A stretch of DNA of 64,000 nucleotides from Allocatelliglobosispora scoriae (GCF_014204945.1 NZ_JACHMN010000003.1:434001-498000); one strand, 5' to 3'. Shown: positions 1-8,176, counted from the first letter of the stretch. A program made the numbers and translations. The notes: generated by a model not told the origin, from the sequence alone.

Positions 1-311
1 TCGGGGTTGCCCGCCTTGCCCAGGGCCGTGATCCGGCCGTCGCGGATGCCGACGTCGGCCTTGATGACGCCCCAGTGGTCGAGCACGATCGCGCCGGTGA
101 TGACGGTGTCGAGCGCGTTCTCCGCCCTGGTGGCGAGCGATTGGCCCATCGATTCGCGGATCACCTTGCCGCCGCCGAAGACCGCCTCGTCACCTCCCGC
201 GCACCGGTCCTCCTCGATCTCGATGAGGAGGTTGGTGTCGGCGAGACGGACGCGGTCGCCCACGGTGGGGCCGTAGAGGGCGGCGTACCGCCGACGGTCG
301 AGCATGCTCAC
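1..311 (-). CDS. ureC: Urease alpha subunit UreC, N-terminal part (runs off the window)
   Basis: Catalytic subunit of nickel urease, which hydrolyses urea to ammonia and carbamate in the cytoplasm. Only the first ~103 codons are present. The translated start reads [20 protein letters not shown], the typical opening of UreC, followed by the [10 protein letters not shown] and GGGKVIRE segments of the family. The nickel-binding His/Lys residues lie beyond the window. Start choice: GTG at 311 overlaps the ureB stop as GTGA, the junction style used between the other ure genes; an in-frame ATG at 305 is the alternative. It is the third gene of a ureA-ureB-ureC operon transcribed leftwards. Identification is secure; only the exact start is uncertain. 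Confidence 0.95.
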   Translation of the reverse strand, partial: MSMLDRRRYAALYGPTVGDRVRLADTNLLIEIEEDRCAGGDEAVFGGGKVIRESMGQSLATRAENALDTVITGAIVLDHWGVIKADVGIRDGRITALGKAGNP

Positions 312-613
312 AGCGGACCTCCCGCCGCGCCGCGCAGGCCGGGGACGATGCGCGCGCCGCCGAGCGGGACCAGCTCGATCTCGCGCGTCACGCCCGGCTC
401 GAACCGGACGGAGGTCCCGGCGGGTACGCCCAACCGCAACCCCCACGCGGCCGCCCGGTCGAAGCTCAGACCCGGGTTGGCCTCGGCGAAGTGATAGTGG
501 GAGCCGACCTGGATCGGCCGGTCGGCGGTGTTGGTGACGACGAGCGTGGTGACCGGACGACCGGCGTTGATCTCGATCTCACCCGCGCCGAAGAGGATCT
601 CACCGGGGATCAT
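308..613 (-). CDS. ureB: Urease beta subunit UreB
   Basis: Small structural subunit of urease, 101 aa, the usual length for a free-standing bacterial UreB. The protein opens [18 protein letters not shown] and contains [18 protein letters not shown] and [20 protein letters not shown], all diagnostic of the family. Its ATG overlaps the ureA stop as ATGA and its own stop overlaps the ureC GTG, so the three subunits are translationally coupled and probably made in equal amounts. No anomaly is seen. The urease accessory genes (ureE/F/G/D) are not in the window; they may lie to the left beyond ureC. Confidence 0.97.
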   Translation of the reverse strand: MIPGEILFGAGEIEINAGRPVTTLVVTNTADRPIQVGSHYHFAEANPGLSFDRAAAWGLRLGVPAGTSVRFEPGVTREIELVPLGGARIVPGLRGAAGGPL

Positions 614-912
614 CGGATCGGGTGGTGCACTGTCACGAGCTTGGTGCCGTCCGGGAAGGTCGCCTCCACCTGCACCTCCTTCAGCATCTCGGGGATTCCG
701 TCGAGCACGTCGGCGCTGGTGAGCACGTGGCGCCCGGCGTCCATCAGGTCGACGACGGTGCGGCCGTCGCGGGCGCCCTCGAGCAGAAACGCGGTGATGA
801 TGGCGACCGCCTCCGGGTAGTTGAGCCGCAGTCCGCGTGCCCTGCGCCGCTCGGCGACGTCCGCTGCCACGTGGATGAGCAGGCGGTCCTGCTCATGGGG
901 GGTGAGAAACAC
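610..912 (-). CDS. ureA: Urease gamma subunit UreA
   Basis: Smallest urease subunit, 100 aa as is normal. It begins (V)[19 protein letters not shown] and contains [18 protein letters not shown] and the conserved [19 protein letters not shown]-terminus. The frame stays open upstream, but the GTG at 912 is chosen because it aligns with the family N-terminus and follows a GGAGG ribosome site 4 nt upstream. It is the first gene of the urease operon. The ~120 bp up to the divergent gene at 1032 must hold both promoters; a small ATCCGG-cat-CCGGAT dyad at 980-994 lies there. Confidence 0.96.
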   Translation of the reverse strand: MFLTPHEQDRLLIHVAADVAERRRARGLRLNYPEAVAIITAFLLEGARDGRTVVDLMDAGRHVLTSADVLDGIPEMLKEVQVEATFPDGTKLVTVHHPIR

Positions 913-1031
913 GCATCCTCCGGACGGGAGATTCTTCCTGTGGGAAGCATTCCAGTCGCGGGTTACGGCGTCGTTTCCGATCCGGCATCCGGATGGTGGA
1001 TGTTCTTGGGGGAGGGGCACACAATGGCCCT

Positions 1032-1223
1032 ATGGGCGACGACGAGACTGTGCGATTCACCGATGAGGACAGCGCGTTCCTCCGCAACGCCCGCTTCGGC
1101 GAGCTGCCGCCCCGCGTGACCCGCGAGCAGCAGGTGGAGCTCCAGGAGACGGACACGAAGCGCGACCTGCCGGAGCCGGCCGGCGACCCCCGCGAGTGGA
1201 CCAACCTCCAGGCCGGCGGCTGA
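1032..1223 (+). CDS. Small hypothetical protein, 63 aa
   Basis: Not recognised. A 63-aa acidic, hydrophilic protein (begins MGDDETVRFTDED, ends REWTNLQAGG) with no membrane segment, signal peptide or cysteine. It is judged real because it fills the gap divergent to ureA, its codon use matches the surrounding genes, and a CACAAT hexamer sits exactly 6 nt before the ATG, the arrangement expected of a leaderless transcript. A polypurine stretch at 1009-1017 is 14 nt away, too distant for a normal Shine-Dalgarno site. An earlier in-frame GTG at 993 is possible but would add unlike residues. It is followed by the hairpin at 1239-1302. Confidence 0.6.
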   Translation: MGDDETVRFTDEDSAFLRNARFGELPPRVTREQQVELQETDTKRDLPEPAGDPREWTNLQAGG

Positions 1224-1238
1224 CCGCCCCTATTTCGC

Positions 1239-1302
1239 GTTGATCAAGGGAAGACTCACCATCTCGGGGGTCCGATATGCGGCGAGTCTTCCCTTGATCA
1301 AC
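1239..1302. repeat. Dispersed hairpin element, copy 1 (bidirectional terminator-like)
   Basis: 22-nt arms (1239-1260 and 1281-1302, one mismatch) around a 20-nt loop 1261-1280. A second copy at 11519-11600 shares the arms and 19 of the 20 loop bases. It lies between two convergent genes (stops at 1223 and 1317), so it can end transcription from both sides. Conservation of the unpaired loop indicates copying of one sequence rather than chance formation of two terminators. Confidence 0.85.
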
Positions 1303-1316
1303 AGGAATTTCGGGGG

Positions 1317-2843
1317 TTACGGGAGGGTGATCAGAGTGGCGTGGACGGAGTTGGCGAAGGCGTAGCCGTTGGATGCGTCCCAGTTGATCGACCACGTCAT
1401 CGCGCCGCGGATCGTCGGGTAGGCGTTCGCCGGAACGAAGCTGCCGCAGTTGGTCTTGCGGGCCAGGCAGTTCAGGGCGTTGCCGACGACGCTCGGCGCG
1501 ACGTAACCGCCGCCCGCCGCCTGGGTGGTCGCGGGCAGGCCGAGCGCGATCTGGTCCGGCCGCAGCGCGGACTGCAGCTGGATGCAGGCGAGCGCGGTCA
1601 GGAAGTTGATCGTGCCCTGGCTGTACGCGAACATCTGGTCACACCCGAGCATGCTGCCCGAGTTGTAGAACTGCGTGTGCACGATCGTCAGGATGTCCTT
1701 GATGTTCAGCGCGAGCTTGAAATACTCGTTGCCGGTGGACTGCATGTCGATCGTCTGCGGTGCCATCGTGATGATCAGGTTGGCGCCCGCCTTCGACCGC
1801 AGCGACCGCAGCGCCTGCTCCATGTAGGTGGCGGAGAGGCCGTTCTCCAGGTCGATGTCGACGCCGTCGAAGCCGTAGCTCGTCATCAGGGCATGGACGC
1901 TGTTGGCGAAGTTGGTCGCCGCCGCGGCACTGCTGACCGAGACGTTGCCCTTCTCGCCGCCGACCGAGATGACGACCCGCTGGCCACGGGCGTGCAGCGT
2001 GTTGATGTCGGCCTTGAACTGCGCGTCGCTGTATCCGCCCAGCGCCGTGGACAGGCCCGGGTCGACGGCGAAGGTGACGCCGCCCGCCTGGCTCGGGTTG
2101 GCGTTGGCGAAGGCGACCGCGATCAGGTCATAGCTGGTCGGCACGGCGCTGAGCCGCAGTGGTGTGGCGCCGTTGGTGAAGTCCTGCCAGTACCCCGTGA
2201 GCAGGTGCTTGGGCAGGTTGCCCGTCGGCGGCTGAGGGCTCGTCGAGGGGGAGGGGGACGGCGGCGGGGGTGACGCCGACGGGGAGGCGGACGGCGAGCG
2301 CGATGCCGACGGGCTCACCGACGGGGTGGTGGAACGCGACGGGGATGCCGACGGCGAGGCGGGGCCGCCCGCGCCCTGCAGCGAGATGTCGTCGGCCTGG
2401 TAGGTGCCCTGGGCGTACCAACCGTGCAGGTAGACCTGGGCCGACGAGCCGGAAGCCGTGAACGTGACCGTGAGCTGCGTGTAGCTCGCGGCCGACGGCG
2501 TCCAGGTGGAGGCGCCACCGGTGACGCCGAGGTAGACGTAGTTGCCCCGGACCCACGCGGTGAGCGTGTAGGACGTGCCCGACACCGTCGGCACGGTCTG
2601 CACGCACTGCGCGTTGTCGCTCGCGGTGACCGCGCCCTGCAGGGCCTTGGTGCCGCCGTGGACGGGGGTGGAGACGACGCTGCCGGTCGAGCCGTTGCAG
2701 GTCCAGGGGGACAGGGAGCCCGTCTCCAGGCCGCCGTTGGTGATCACTTCGGCGGCGGCGGCGGGTGCGATCGTGAGGGCGACGGCGGCCGTGGTCACCG
2801 AGGCGAGGGCGGCGGCGATGGCCGCCATGCGGAAGGTTTTCAT
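1317..2843 (-). CDS. Secreted GH18 chitinase with N-terminal carbohydrate-binding module
   Basis: Extracellular endo/exo-chitinase, 508 aa. Residues 1-31 are a Sec signal peptide ending in AAAA; 32-157 form a CBM4/9- or CBM16-like beta-sandwich (NGGLETGSLSPWTCNG ... DDISLQG); 160-207 are a Ser/Pro linker (PSASPS repeats); 213-508 are the GH18 barrel. SVGG at 293-296 and DGVDIDLE at 326-333 are the GH18 strand motifs, with Glu333 the catalytic acid. The start at 2843 gives a proper signal peptide and has GGAG 7 nt upstream; the ATG 5 codons earlier is less good. It is divergent from a secreted C39-like peptidase, so both may respond to polymer availability. The single-domain barrel resembles streptomycete-type chitinases. 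Confidence 0.93.
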   Translation of the reverse strand: MKTFRMAAIAAALASVTTAAVALTIAPAAAAEVITNGGLETGSLSPWTCNGSTGSVVSTPVHGGTKALQGAVTASDNAQCVQTVPTVSGTSYTLTAWVRGNYVYLGVTGGASTWTPSAASYTQLTVTFTASGSSAQVYLHGWYAQGTYQADDISLQGAGGPASPSASPSRSTTPSVSPSASRSPSASPSASPPPPSPSPSTSPQPPTGNLPKHLLTGYWQDFTNGATPLRLSAVPTSYDLIAVAFANANPSQAGGVTFAVDPGLSTALGGYSDAQFKADINTLHARGQRVVISVGGEKGNVSVSSAAAATNFANSVHALMTSYGFDGVDIDLENGLSATYMEQALRSLRSKAGANLIITMAPQTIDMQSTGNEYFKLALNIKDILTIVHTQFYNSGSMLGCDQMFAYSQGTINFLTALACIQLQSALRPDQIALGLPATTQAAGGGYVAPSVVGNALNCLARKTNCGSFVPANAYPTIRGAMTWSINWDASNGYAFANSVHATLITLP

Positions 2844-2863
2844 AGACCCACTCCACAAACAAT

Positions 2864-2881
2864 AAAGTTTCTTAAATATTT
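2864..2881. promoter_or_regulatory. AT-rich element upstream of the chitinase gene
   Basis: On the minus strand this reads AAATATTTAAGAAACTTT, a strong AT island in GC-rich DNA, 21 nt before the chitinase start. It resembles one half of the TTAGGAAACTTTCCTAA-type sites often found before secreted glycosidase genes in actinomycetes. That resemblance is recalled knowledge; the match here is partial, so the assignment is tentative. Confidence 0.4.
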
Positions 2882-2964
2882 GTCACCACGATAGGTAGCC
2901 GATCCCCGCTCGTCAATGCCGTCCTGGGGCGCGGACCTTGTAGAAAAGTTGTAGATCGACTAGG

Positions 2965-2998
2965 CATAGTGAAGGTTTACTTCCTTCACTCCACTATG
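2965..2998. promoter_or_regulatory. Nested inverted repeats before the C39-like peptidase gene
   Basis: An inner perfect repeat AGTGAAGG / CCTTCACT (2968-2975 and 2983-2990, 7-nt spacer TTTACTT) is nested in an outer pair CATAGTG / CACTATG (2965-2971 and 2992-2998). The pair ends at the GGAG ribosome site of the gene at 3007, so a bound regulator, or an RNA hairpin, would control access to the start. The regulator is unknown. Confidence 0.5.
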
Positions 2999-3006
2999 GA
3001 GACTCC

Positions 3007-4341
3007 ATGGCCACCTCTCGACTGCGCGCCGGCGTCATCGCCGGCGTGAGCGCGATCGCGCTGCTCACCACGTCGGCCGCGCCTGCGGGTGCCTCAGCGG
3101 CCCCGATCACCCATGACGAGCAGATCACCTTCCACCGCTGGTCCGACGCGAGCGACTGGCGCTCGGGCACCTCGGCCAGCACCCTGACGCTGCCCCTCGG
3201 GCTCGGCGTCACGATGCTGCGCCCGGCGGGTACGACCGACTACACGGATCCGCACACCGGGATCACGAAGACCTGGGACTACTCCACCTGGACCTCGAAG
3301 GTGACCCCGGTCGGATTCGACGCCAGCGAACTCGTCGCCTCGTGGAACGCCGAGACGCCGGCGGGCACCTGGATCCAGGTGCAGATGCAGGGCACCTACA
3401 ACACCGGCGGCACCACCCCGTGGTACCTGATGGGCCGCTGGGCATCCGGTGACACCGACATCAAGCGGACCACCCTCGACGGCCAGGGCGACCCGTGGTC
3501 GACGATCTACACCGACACCTTCTCGATCGACGACGTGGACAACGGTGTGATGCTGAGCGCCTTCCAGCTCAAGCTCACCCTCTACCGGGCGCCCGGACAG
3601 TGGCAGTCGCCGCGGGTCTCGATGCTCGGTGCGATGACGTCCTACGTACCGGACCGCTTCACGGTGCCCGCCAGCGCCGGGCACATCGCCTGGGGCACCG
3701 AGCTCGCCGTGCCGCGCTACTCGCAGAACGTGCACGAGGGCCAGTACCCCGAGTACGACGGCGGTGGCGAAGCCTGGTGCTCGCCGACCTCCACCGAGAT
3801 GGTCGTGGAGTTCTACGGCCGCAAGCCCTCGGCGAGCGACGTCGCCTGGGTGGACCCCTCCTATGCCGATCCGCAGGTCGACCACGCCGCGCGGATGACG
3901 TTCGACTACGAGTACGACGGCGCCGGCAACTGGCCGTTCAACACCGCCTATGCGGCGAGCTACCCGGGGCTGGACGCGATCGTCACCCGGCTGCACTCCC
4001 TCGACGAGGCCGAGCGCTTCATCAAGGCGGGCATCCCGGTCGTCGTCTCACTGTCCTTCCTCGACACCGAGCTCGACGGCTCCAACTACAGCACCTCCGG
4101 CCACCTCTTCGTCATCGTCGGCTTCACCGCCAGCGGCGACGTGGTCGTCAACGACCCGGCGTCCTCGTCCAACAGCGAGGTGCGCAACGTCTACAAGCGT
4201 TCGCAGCTCGAGCAGGTGTGGCAGCGGACCAAGCGGGTTCGCGCCAACGGCACGGTCGGCGGCGGCTCGGGCGGTGTGGCGTACCTGATCAAGCCGTGGT
4301 GGAAGCCCTGGCCGCAGGTCGCGGGCTCGACCAACTGGTGA
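3007..4341 (+). CDS. Secreted C39-like cysteine peptidase family protein
   Basis: 444-aa exported protein. Residues 1-32 are a Sec signal peptide ending in ASA. Residues ~40-220 form an N-terminal beta-rich domain of unknown role (FHRWSDASDWRSGT). Residues ~232-430 are a papain-like C39-type fold with Cys258 in GGEAWCSPTSTEM, His366 in TSGHLFVIVGF and Asp383 in VVVNDPAS, so the triad looks intact. This family is distinct from the bacteriocin-processing ABC-fused C39 domains: there is no transporter partner here. A paralogue with the same two domains lies at 29041-30321. The start follows GGAG by 5 nt. The substrate is unknown; a wall-peptide or extracellular amidase role is only a guess. Confidence 0.85.
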   Translation: MATSRLRAGVIAGVSAIALLTTSAAPAGASAAPITHDEQITFHRWSDASDWRSGTSASTLTLPLGLGVTMLRPAGTTDYTDPHTGITKTWDYSTWTSKVTPVGFDASELVASWNAETPAGTWIQVQMQGTYNTGGTTPWYLMGRWASGDTDIKRTTLDGQGDPWSTIYTDTFSIDDVDNGVMLSAFQLKLTLYRAPGQWQSPRVSMLGAMTSYVPDRFTVPASAGHIAWGTELAVPRYSQNVHEGQYPEYDGGGEAWCSPTSTEMVVEFYGRKPSASDVAWVDPSYADPQVDHAARMTFDYEYDGAGNWPFNTAYAASYPGLDAIVTRLHSLDEAERFIKAGIPVVVSLSFLDTELDGSNYSTSGHLFVIVGFTASGDVVVNDPASSSNSEVRNVYKRSQLEQVWQRTKRVRANGTVGGGSGGVAYLIKPWWKPWPQVAGSTNW

Positions 4342-4362
4342 TGCTTTGCCGTTAGGGAAGGA

Positions 4363-4398
4363 AGCGGGGGCGGGATCCGACGGGATCCCGCCCCCGCT
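4363..4398. terminator. Strong bidirectional hairpin terminator
   Basis: Perfect 16-bp GC-rich stem (AGCGGGGGCGGGATCC and its complement) with a 4-nt loop, between convergent stops at 4341 and 4404. No U-tract is needed on this kind of actinobacterial hairpin. It serves the C39-like gene and the septum-formation-type gene. Confidence 0.9.
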
Positions 4399-4403
4399 GC
4401 CCG

Positions 4404-5339
4404 CTACGGCTTGATCGGCGCGTTGAGCTTCTTGCCGGGCAGCGCGGTCGCGAGGCAGGAGACGCTGCGGTCGCCGCGGATCCAGCCGGACTCGGCCGGG
4501 TGGATGAAGAAGATGTCGTACTTGGCCTGCGCCGACTTCGACGGCAGGAAGGTCTTCATCCTGGTCGTGCAGCCGGTCTCGGCGAGATCGGCCACCTTGG
4601 CGTCGCCGGGCCAGGTCGAGCCGGTGAGGGAGAAGATGGCGTAGATCTCGGCGTCGTGCGGCTGGTTGCACGGCACGGCCGGGACCGTCGAGAACTCCAC
4701 GCCCTCCTGGATCTTGCTGGTGTCGATGCAGTCGCCCTTCTTGAGGGTCGTCAGCTTCACGGTGCCGGGAGTGGTCACCGCACCGGCGCTGTTGCGGGCC
4801 GAGGTCGGGGTGGAGGTGGTGGGGGTGTAGTTGGCGCTGAGCGCGACACCGACGCCGATCACGGCCACCCAGAGGACGGTGAGGACGAGGCCGGCCACGG
4901 CCATGCCCTTGCCCCGGCCGCCGTGGCGCTTGATCTGGACCAGCGCGATGATGCCGAAGATCGTGCTGAAGAGCAGGCCGCCGCAGATGCCGAAGATCAG
5001 CGAGGCGATCGCGAAACCGTTGACCTTCGGGTTCTGCAGGGGAGCGACCGGCTGGTAGGGGGCCGGTGCTGCCAGGTAGGGCTGCTGGGGCTCGCCGTAC
5101 TGCGGGTAGGGCGAGACCGGTGCACCGTACTGCTGCTGGCCGGTGTCGGGGTAGTTCTGCGGCGAGCCGTAGGGCGGGGTGCCGTATGCCGGCGGGCCGT
5201 ACGCCGGTGCGCCGTATGGCTGCTGCGGCGGCACGGCGTAGGGGTCCTGGGGCGGTGGCGCACCGTACGGCTGGTACGGCGCCTGCTCCGGCTGGTAAGG
5301 CTGGCCGTAGGGGTCCGACGGCGGCTGAGGGTGGGTCAC
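4404..5339 (-). CDS. DUF4190 / septum-formation domain membrane protein
   Basis: 311-aa protein. Residues ~1-115 are a cytoplasmic low-complexity tail rich in Pro, Tyr, Gln and Gly (repeated PYG and QPY). Two membrane helices follow (NGFAIASLIFGICGGLLFS and MAVAGLVLTVLWVAVIGVGV) in a DUF4190 arrangement. The C-terminal ~110 residues form the extracellular Septum_form-type domain, with paired cysteines in LKKGDCID, VPCNQPHDAEIYA, ETGCTTR and VSCLA that could make two disulfides. Start: GTG at 5339, giving VTHPQPPSDPYG; a TACGAT hexamer just upstream suggests a leaderless transcript, since no ribosome site is visible. The exact role is unknown; related domains are annotated with septum formation. 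Confidence 0.82.
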   Translation of the reverse strand: MTHPQPPSDPYGQPYQPEQAPYQPYGAPPPQDPYAVPPQQPYGAPAYGPPAYGTPPYGSPQNYPDTGQQQYGAPVSPYPQYGEPQQPYLAAPAPYQPVAPLQNPKVNGFAIASLIFGICGGLLFSTIFGIIALVQIKRHGGRGKGMAVAGLVLTVLWVAVIGVGVALSANYTPTTSTPTSARNSAGAVTTPGTVKLTTLKKGDCIDTSKIQEGVEFSTVPAVPCNQPHDAEIYAIFSLTGSTWPGDAKVADLAETGCTTRMKTFLPSKSAQAKYDIFFIHPAESGWIRGDRSVSCLATALPGKKLNAPIKP

Positions 5340-5440
5340 GATGCCACATCGTAGTTGTCCGGCGTCGCTCCGTGTGTCCGTGTTCTGCGTACCCGACACA
5401 GCTGCGGGAGTGACCGCGGCCACGCGCCTCCGACGGGCCT

Positions 5441-5471
5441 TCACCACCAACTCTTGAAGAGTTGGCGGTGA
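5441..5471. repeat. Palindromic element of the CAACTCTTGAAGAGTTG family
   Basis: 31-bp near-perfect palindrome (15 + 1 + 15, one mismatch pair) centred at 5456, holding the 17-bp core at 5448-5464. It lies in the divergent gap between 5339 and 5524, whereas the other copies (8046-8083 and three near 38.25-38.58 kb) are downstream of genes. It could be an operator or a mobile REP-like unit. Confidence 0.8.
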
Positions 5472-5511
5472 CGGACGGGCGTGGGGTGCGGCCGGTGATC
5501 AGCCGGACCCC

Positions 5512-5517
5512 TAGCCT
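5512..5517 (+). promoter_or_regulatory. Leaderless promoter -10 hexamer TAGCCT
   Basis: TAGCCT ends 6 nt before the GTG at 5524, so transcription should start on or next to the start codon. No ribosome-binding sequence is visible. The same spacing recurs before many genes of this window. Confidence 0.6.
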
Positions 5518-5523
5518 TGGCCG

Positions 5524-6138
5524 GTGGACCCCAGCGAGCTGCTCGTCATCGGCGACCTCATCGGCGTCGCGGTCTTCGCCGCCTCCGGCGCCTCGGCCGG
5601 TGTCGCGAAGCGCCTCGACATGTTCGGCGTGGTCTTCGTCGGGTTCGTCGCGGCGCTCGGCGGCGGGATCTTCCGCGACCTCGTCATCGACACCGCGCCG
5701 CTCGCCTTCACCGACTGGCGATACCCGGTCACGGCGGCCGTCGCCTCGCTGCTCACCTTCCGCTTCCACCCGCAGCTCGACAAGCTGCGCAAGTCGGTAC
5801 TGCTGCTCGACGCCGCCGGGCTCGCCCTCTTCACCGTCACCGGCACGCTCAAGGGCCTGCACGCGCCGCTGCCCGCCGTCGGCGCCTGCCTCATCGGCAT
5901 GCTCAGCGCCATCGGCGGGGGGCTCGGCCGGGACCTGCTCACCGCCGAGATCCCGGCCGTGTTGCGACACGAGATCTATGCCCTCGCCGCGCTCATCGGC
6001 GCGGTCGCCGTGGCCGGGCTCGTCTGGCTGAATCTGGACAGCCTGCCGACCCTGGTCGGTGCCGCGGTGATCGTCTTCGCCATCCGCGTGGTGGCGCTGC
6101 GCCGGAAGTGGTCAGCACCGGTGCCGCGTGTAGGCTAG
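5524..6138 (+). CDS. TRIC-type cation channel family protein (UPF0126)
   Basis: 204-aa integral membrane protein made of a tandem repeat of three-helix units. The family signature appears twice: FAASGASAGVAKRLDMFGVV with GGGIFRDLV in the first half, and FTVTGTLKGLHA with GGGLGRDLLTAEIP in the second. Bacterial members form trimeric cation (K+) channels; the physiological role here is unknown. Seven hydrophobic segments fit the fold. The start is GTG at 5524 (VDPSELLVIGD), placed by the leaderless -10 signal. It is followed after ~75 bp by the helicase gene on the same strand. Confidence 0.9.
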   Translation: MDPSELLVIGDLIGVAVFAASGASAGVAKRLDMFGVVFVGFVAALGGGIFRDLVIDTAPLAFTDWRYPVTAAVASLLTFRFHPQLDKLRKSVLLLDAAGLALFTVTGTLKGLHAPLPAVGACLIGMLSAIGGGLGRDLLTAEIPAVLRHEIYALAALIGAVAVAGLVWLNLDSLPTLVGAAVIVFAIRVVALRRKWSAPVPRVG

Positions 6139-6212
6139 GCCTCTGCCTTCGTGACCCGCCGTCTGGCGTGGATCGGAGGCGTTTGCTTGCCACCAGGATT
6201 GGGAGGGGTTCG

Positions 6213-7943
6213 TTGCCGCCCGCGTTGCCCACACTGGACACCTTCCCGCCGCTGCGGGCCTGGCAGCGCCGTGCGATGGTCGAATACCTACGGCGGCGCA
6301 GCCCCGACTTCCTCGCGGTCGCGACGCCCGGCGCCGGTAAGACGACCTTCGCCCTGCGCCTCGCCAGCGAGCTGCTGCTCGACGGCACGATCGAGCGCAT
6401 CACGGTCGTCGCGCCCACCGAGCACCTCAAGGCGCAGTGGTCCAAGGCCGCGGCCTCGGTCGGCATCCAGCTCGACTCCAACTTCCGCAACGGCGACGGG
6501 TACGCCTCCAGCGACTTCCACGGCGTCGTCGTCACCTATGCCCAGGTCGGGATGGGTCCGCAGATCCACCGGCGGATGACCTTCACGAAGCCGACCCTGG
6601 TGATCCTCGACGAGATCCACCATGCGGGTGACTCGCGTTCCTGGGGTGACGGGGTCAAGGCGGCGTTCGAGCCGGCCGTCCGGCGCCTGATGCTGACCGG
6701 GACGCCCTTCCGCTCCGACGACAACCCGATCCCGTTCGTCAACTACGAGCGGCACGCCTCCGACGGGCTGCCCCGGTCCCGCTCCGACAGCACCTACGGC
6801 TACGCCGACGCGCTCGCCGACGGGGTCGTCCGGCCGGTCATCTTCCTCGCCTACTCCGGGGAGACCCGGTGGCGGACGAGCGCCGGTGACGAGCTCGCGG
6901 TCCGGCTGGGCGAGCCGATGACCCAGGACATCGTCGCCCAGGCCTGGCGGACGGCGCTCGACCCGACCGGCGACTGGATGCCCCAGGTGCTCCGTGCGGC
7001 CGACAACCGCCTCTCGGTGATCCGGGCGGGCGGGATGTCCGACGCCGGCGCCCTCGTCATCGCCACCGACCAGACCTCGGCCCGGGCCTACGCCCGCCAG
7101 CTCGAAACCATCACCGGTGAGAAGGCCGTGGTGGTCCTCTCGGACGACACCGGCTCCTCGGGGCGGATCGCCGAGTTCACGCACTCCACGGCCCGCTGGA
7201 TGGTCGCGGTGCGGATGGTGTCCGAGGGGGTCGACATCCCCCGGCTCGCCGTCGGCGTCTACGCCACCAGCGCCTCCACGCCGCTCTTCTTCGCCCAGGC
7301 GATCGGCCGCTTCGTCCGGGCCCGCCGGCCGGGGGAGACCGCCAGCGTCTTCCTGCCCAGCGTCCCGCACCTGCTCGGCCTTGCCGCCGAGATGGAGGCC
7401 CAGCGCGACCACGTGCTCGGCGCCCCCAAGCAGAAGGAGGGCTTCGACGACGATCTCCTGGAGCGTGCTCAGCGCTCCGAGCAGGCCGGGGACGAGCTCA
7501 CCCGCAAGATCGAGTCACTGTCCGCCACCGCCGAGCTGGACCAGGTCATCTTCGACGGCACGTCCTTCGGCCTGCCCACCCTCTCCGGTACGGCCGAGGA
7601 GGAGGAGTTCCTCGGCCTGCCCGGGCTGCTCTCCTCCGAGCAGGTCGCGGCGCTGCTCAGCAAGCGCCAGCAGGAGCAGGCGGCGGCGGCTCGCCGGTCA
7701 CGGGCGGCGGCGGGTTCGGCCGAGCCCGATCGGCGGGAGGTCGTGCGGGACATGTCGGCCGCGGAGCGGCGGGTGCACCTGCGGCGGCAGCTCAACGCGC
7801 TGGTCGCGTCGCACCACCACCGGACCGGGCTGCCGCACGGCAAGATCCATGCGGAGCTGCGGAGCAAGTGCGGCGGGCCGCCGAGCGCGCAGGCGACGAT
7901 CGAGCAGTTGGAAGAGCGGATCGCGACGATCCAGTCGTTCTGA
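6213..7943 (+). CDS. DEAD/DEAH-box (SF2) helicase
   Basis: 576-aa superfamily 2 helicase acting on nucleic acid in the cytoplasm. Motifs in order: Q-like LRAWQRRA ~14-21, Walker A TPGAGKTT 38-45, DEIH 133-136, TGTPFR 162-167, SEGVDIPRL 337-345 and motif VI QAIGRFVRAR 362-371. This is the set of the small RecG/UvrB-like actinobacterial helicases of unclear substrate. The last ~200 residues are charged and helical with no known domain. Start: TTG at 6213, with a GGGAGGGG ribosome site 4 nt upstream; it keeps the LPTLDTFPPLRAWQRRA lead-in that a downstream ATG at 6276 would remove. It is followed by a long palindrome. Confidence 0.88.
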   Translation: MPPALPTLDTFPPLRAWQRRAMVEYLRRRSPDFLAVATPGAGKTTFALRLASELLLDGTIERITVVAPTEHLKAQWSKAAASVGIQLDSNFRNGDGYASSDFHGVVVTYAQVGMGPQIHRRMTFTKPTLVILDEIHHAGDSRSWGDGVKAAFEPAVRRLMLTGTPFRSDDNPIPFVNYERHASDGLPRSRSDSTYGYADALADGVVRPVIFLAYSGETRWRTSAGDELAVRLGEPMTQDIVAQAWRTALDPTGDWMPQVLRAADNRLSVIRAGGMSDAGALVIATDQTSARAYARQLETITGEKAVVVLSDDTGSSGRIAEFTHSTARWMVAVRMVSEGVDIPRLAVGVYATSASTPLFFAQAIGRFVRARRPGETASVFLPSVPHLLGLAAEMEAQRDHVLGAPKQKEGFDDDLLERAQRSEQAGDELTRKIESLSATAELDQVIFDGTSFGLPTLSGTAEEEEFLGLPGLLSSEQVAALLSKRQQEQAAAARRSRAAAGSAEPDRREVVRDMSAAERRVHLRRQLNALVASHHHRTGLPHGKIHAELRSKCGGPPSAQATIEQLEERIATIQSF

Positions 7944-7958
7944 GCTCTGGCAGCGTCT

Positions 7959-8039
7959 CAAGATCGCGCCATCTTCGGGGAAAACGGTGTGATCATGGTG
8001 CTTGATCAGCCCATCTTCCCTGAAGATGGTGCGATCTTG
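7959..8039. repeat. 81-bp imperfect palindrome after the helicase gene
   Basis: Runs from CAAGATCGCGCCATCTTC to its near-complement, centred on 7999, with well-paired outer 18 bp and a second paired block (TGATCA ... TTGATCA) near the centre. It contains GGGGAAAACGGTGTGATCA, which recurs at 38517-38534, and TTCCCTGAAG, which recurs inside the 33-bp repeat near 38.42 kb. It probably acts as the helicase terminator and looks like a member of a copied family. Confidence 0.8.
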
Positions 8040-8045
8040 CGCCGG

Positions 8046-8083
8046 CAAGATCGCCGCAACTCTTGAAGACTTGGTGTTATTTT
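8046..8083. repeat. CAACTCTTGAAGA-type element, degenerate copy
   Basis: Almost base-for-base the same as 38249-38285 (CAAGATCGcCGCAACTC then TTGAAGAcTTGGTGTTATT), with one change that breaks the 17-bp palindrome (core 8057-8073). It directly abuts the 81-bp palindrome. It is a single arm of the larger hairpin that is complete at 38244-38323. Confidence 0.75.
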
Positions 8084-8143
8084 CGCGGCCCACCCGTGGC
8101 GCGTGCGCGGGGCGGATCGTGTGCGGGATGTGTGCCCGGGGAT

Positions 8144-8176
8144 TCAGACGTCATCATGGAAGGTGATGACGTCTGA
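8144..8176. repeat. Perfect 13-bp inverted repeat with 7-nt loop
   Basis: TCAGACGTCATCA (8144-8156), loop TGGAAGG, then the exact complement (8164-8176). It sits in the 348-bp gap 7944-8291, which holds four separate palindromes and no credible gene. Its function is unknown; it could be a third transcription barrier or an operator. Confidence 0.65.

Noticed and set aside
1341-2273. 310-codon frame antisense to the chitinase
   Set aside because: No recognisable features; the opposite strand encodes signal peptide, binding module and GH18 active site.
3007-4341. Bacteriocin-processing peptidase (C39 of ABC exporters)
   Set aside because: The protein is secreted, has no transporter domains, and no precursor peptide or exporter gene is nearby.
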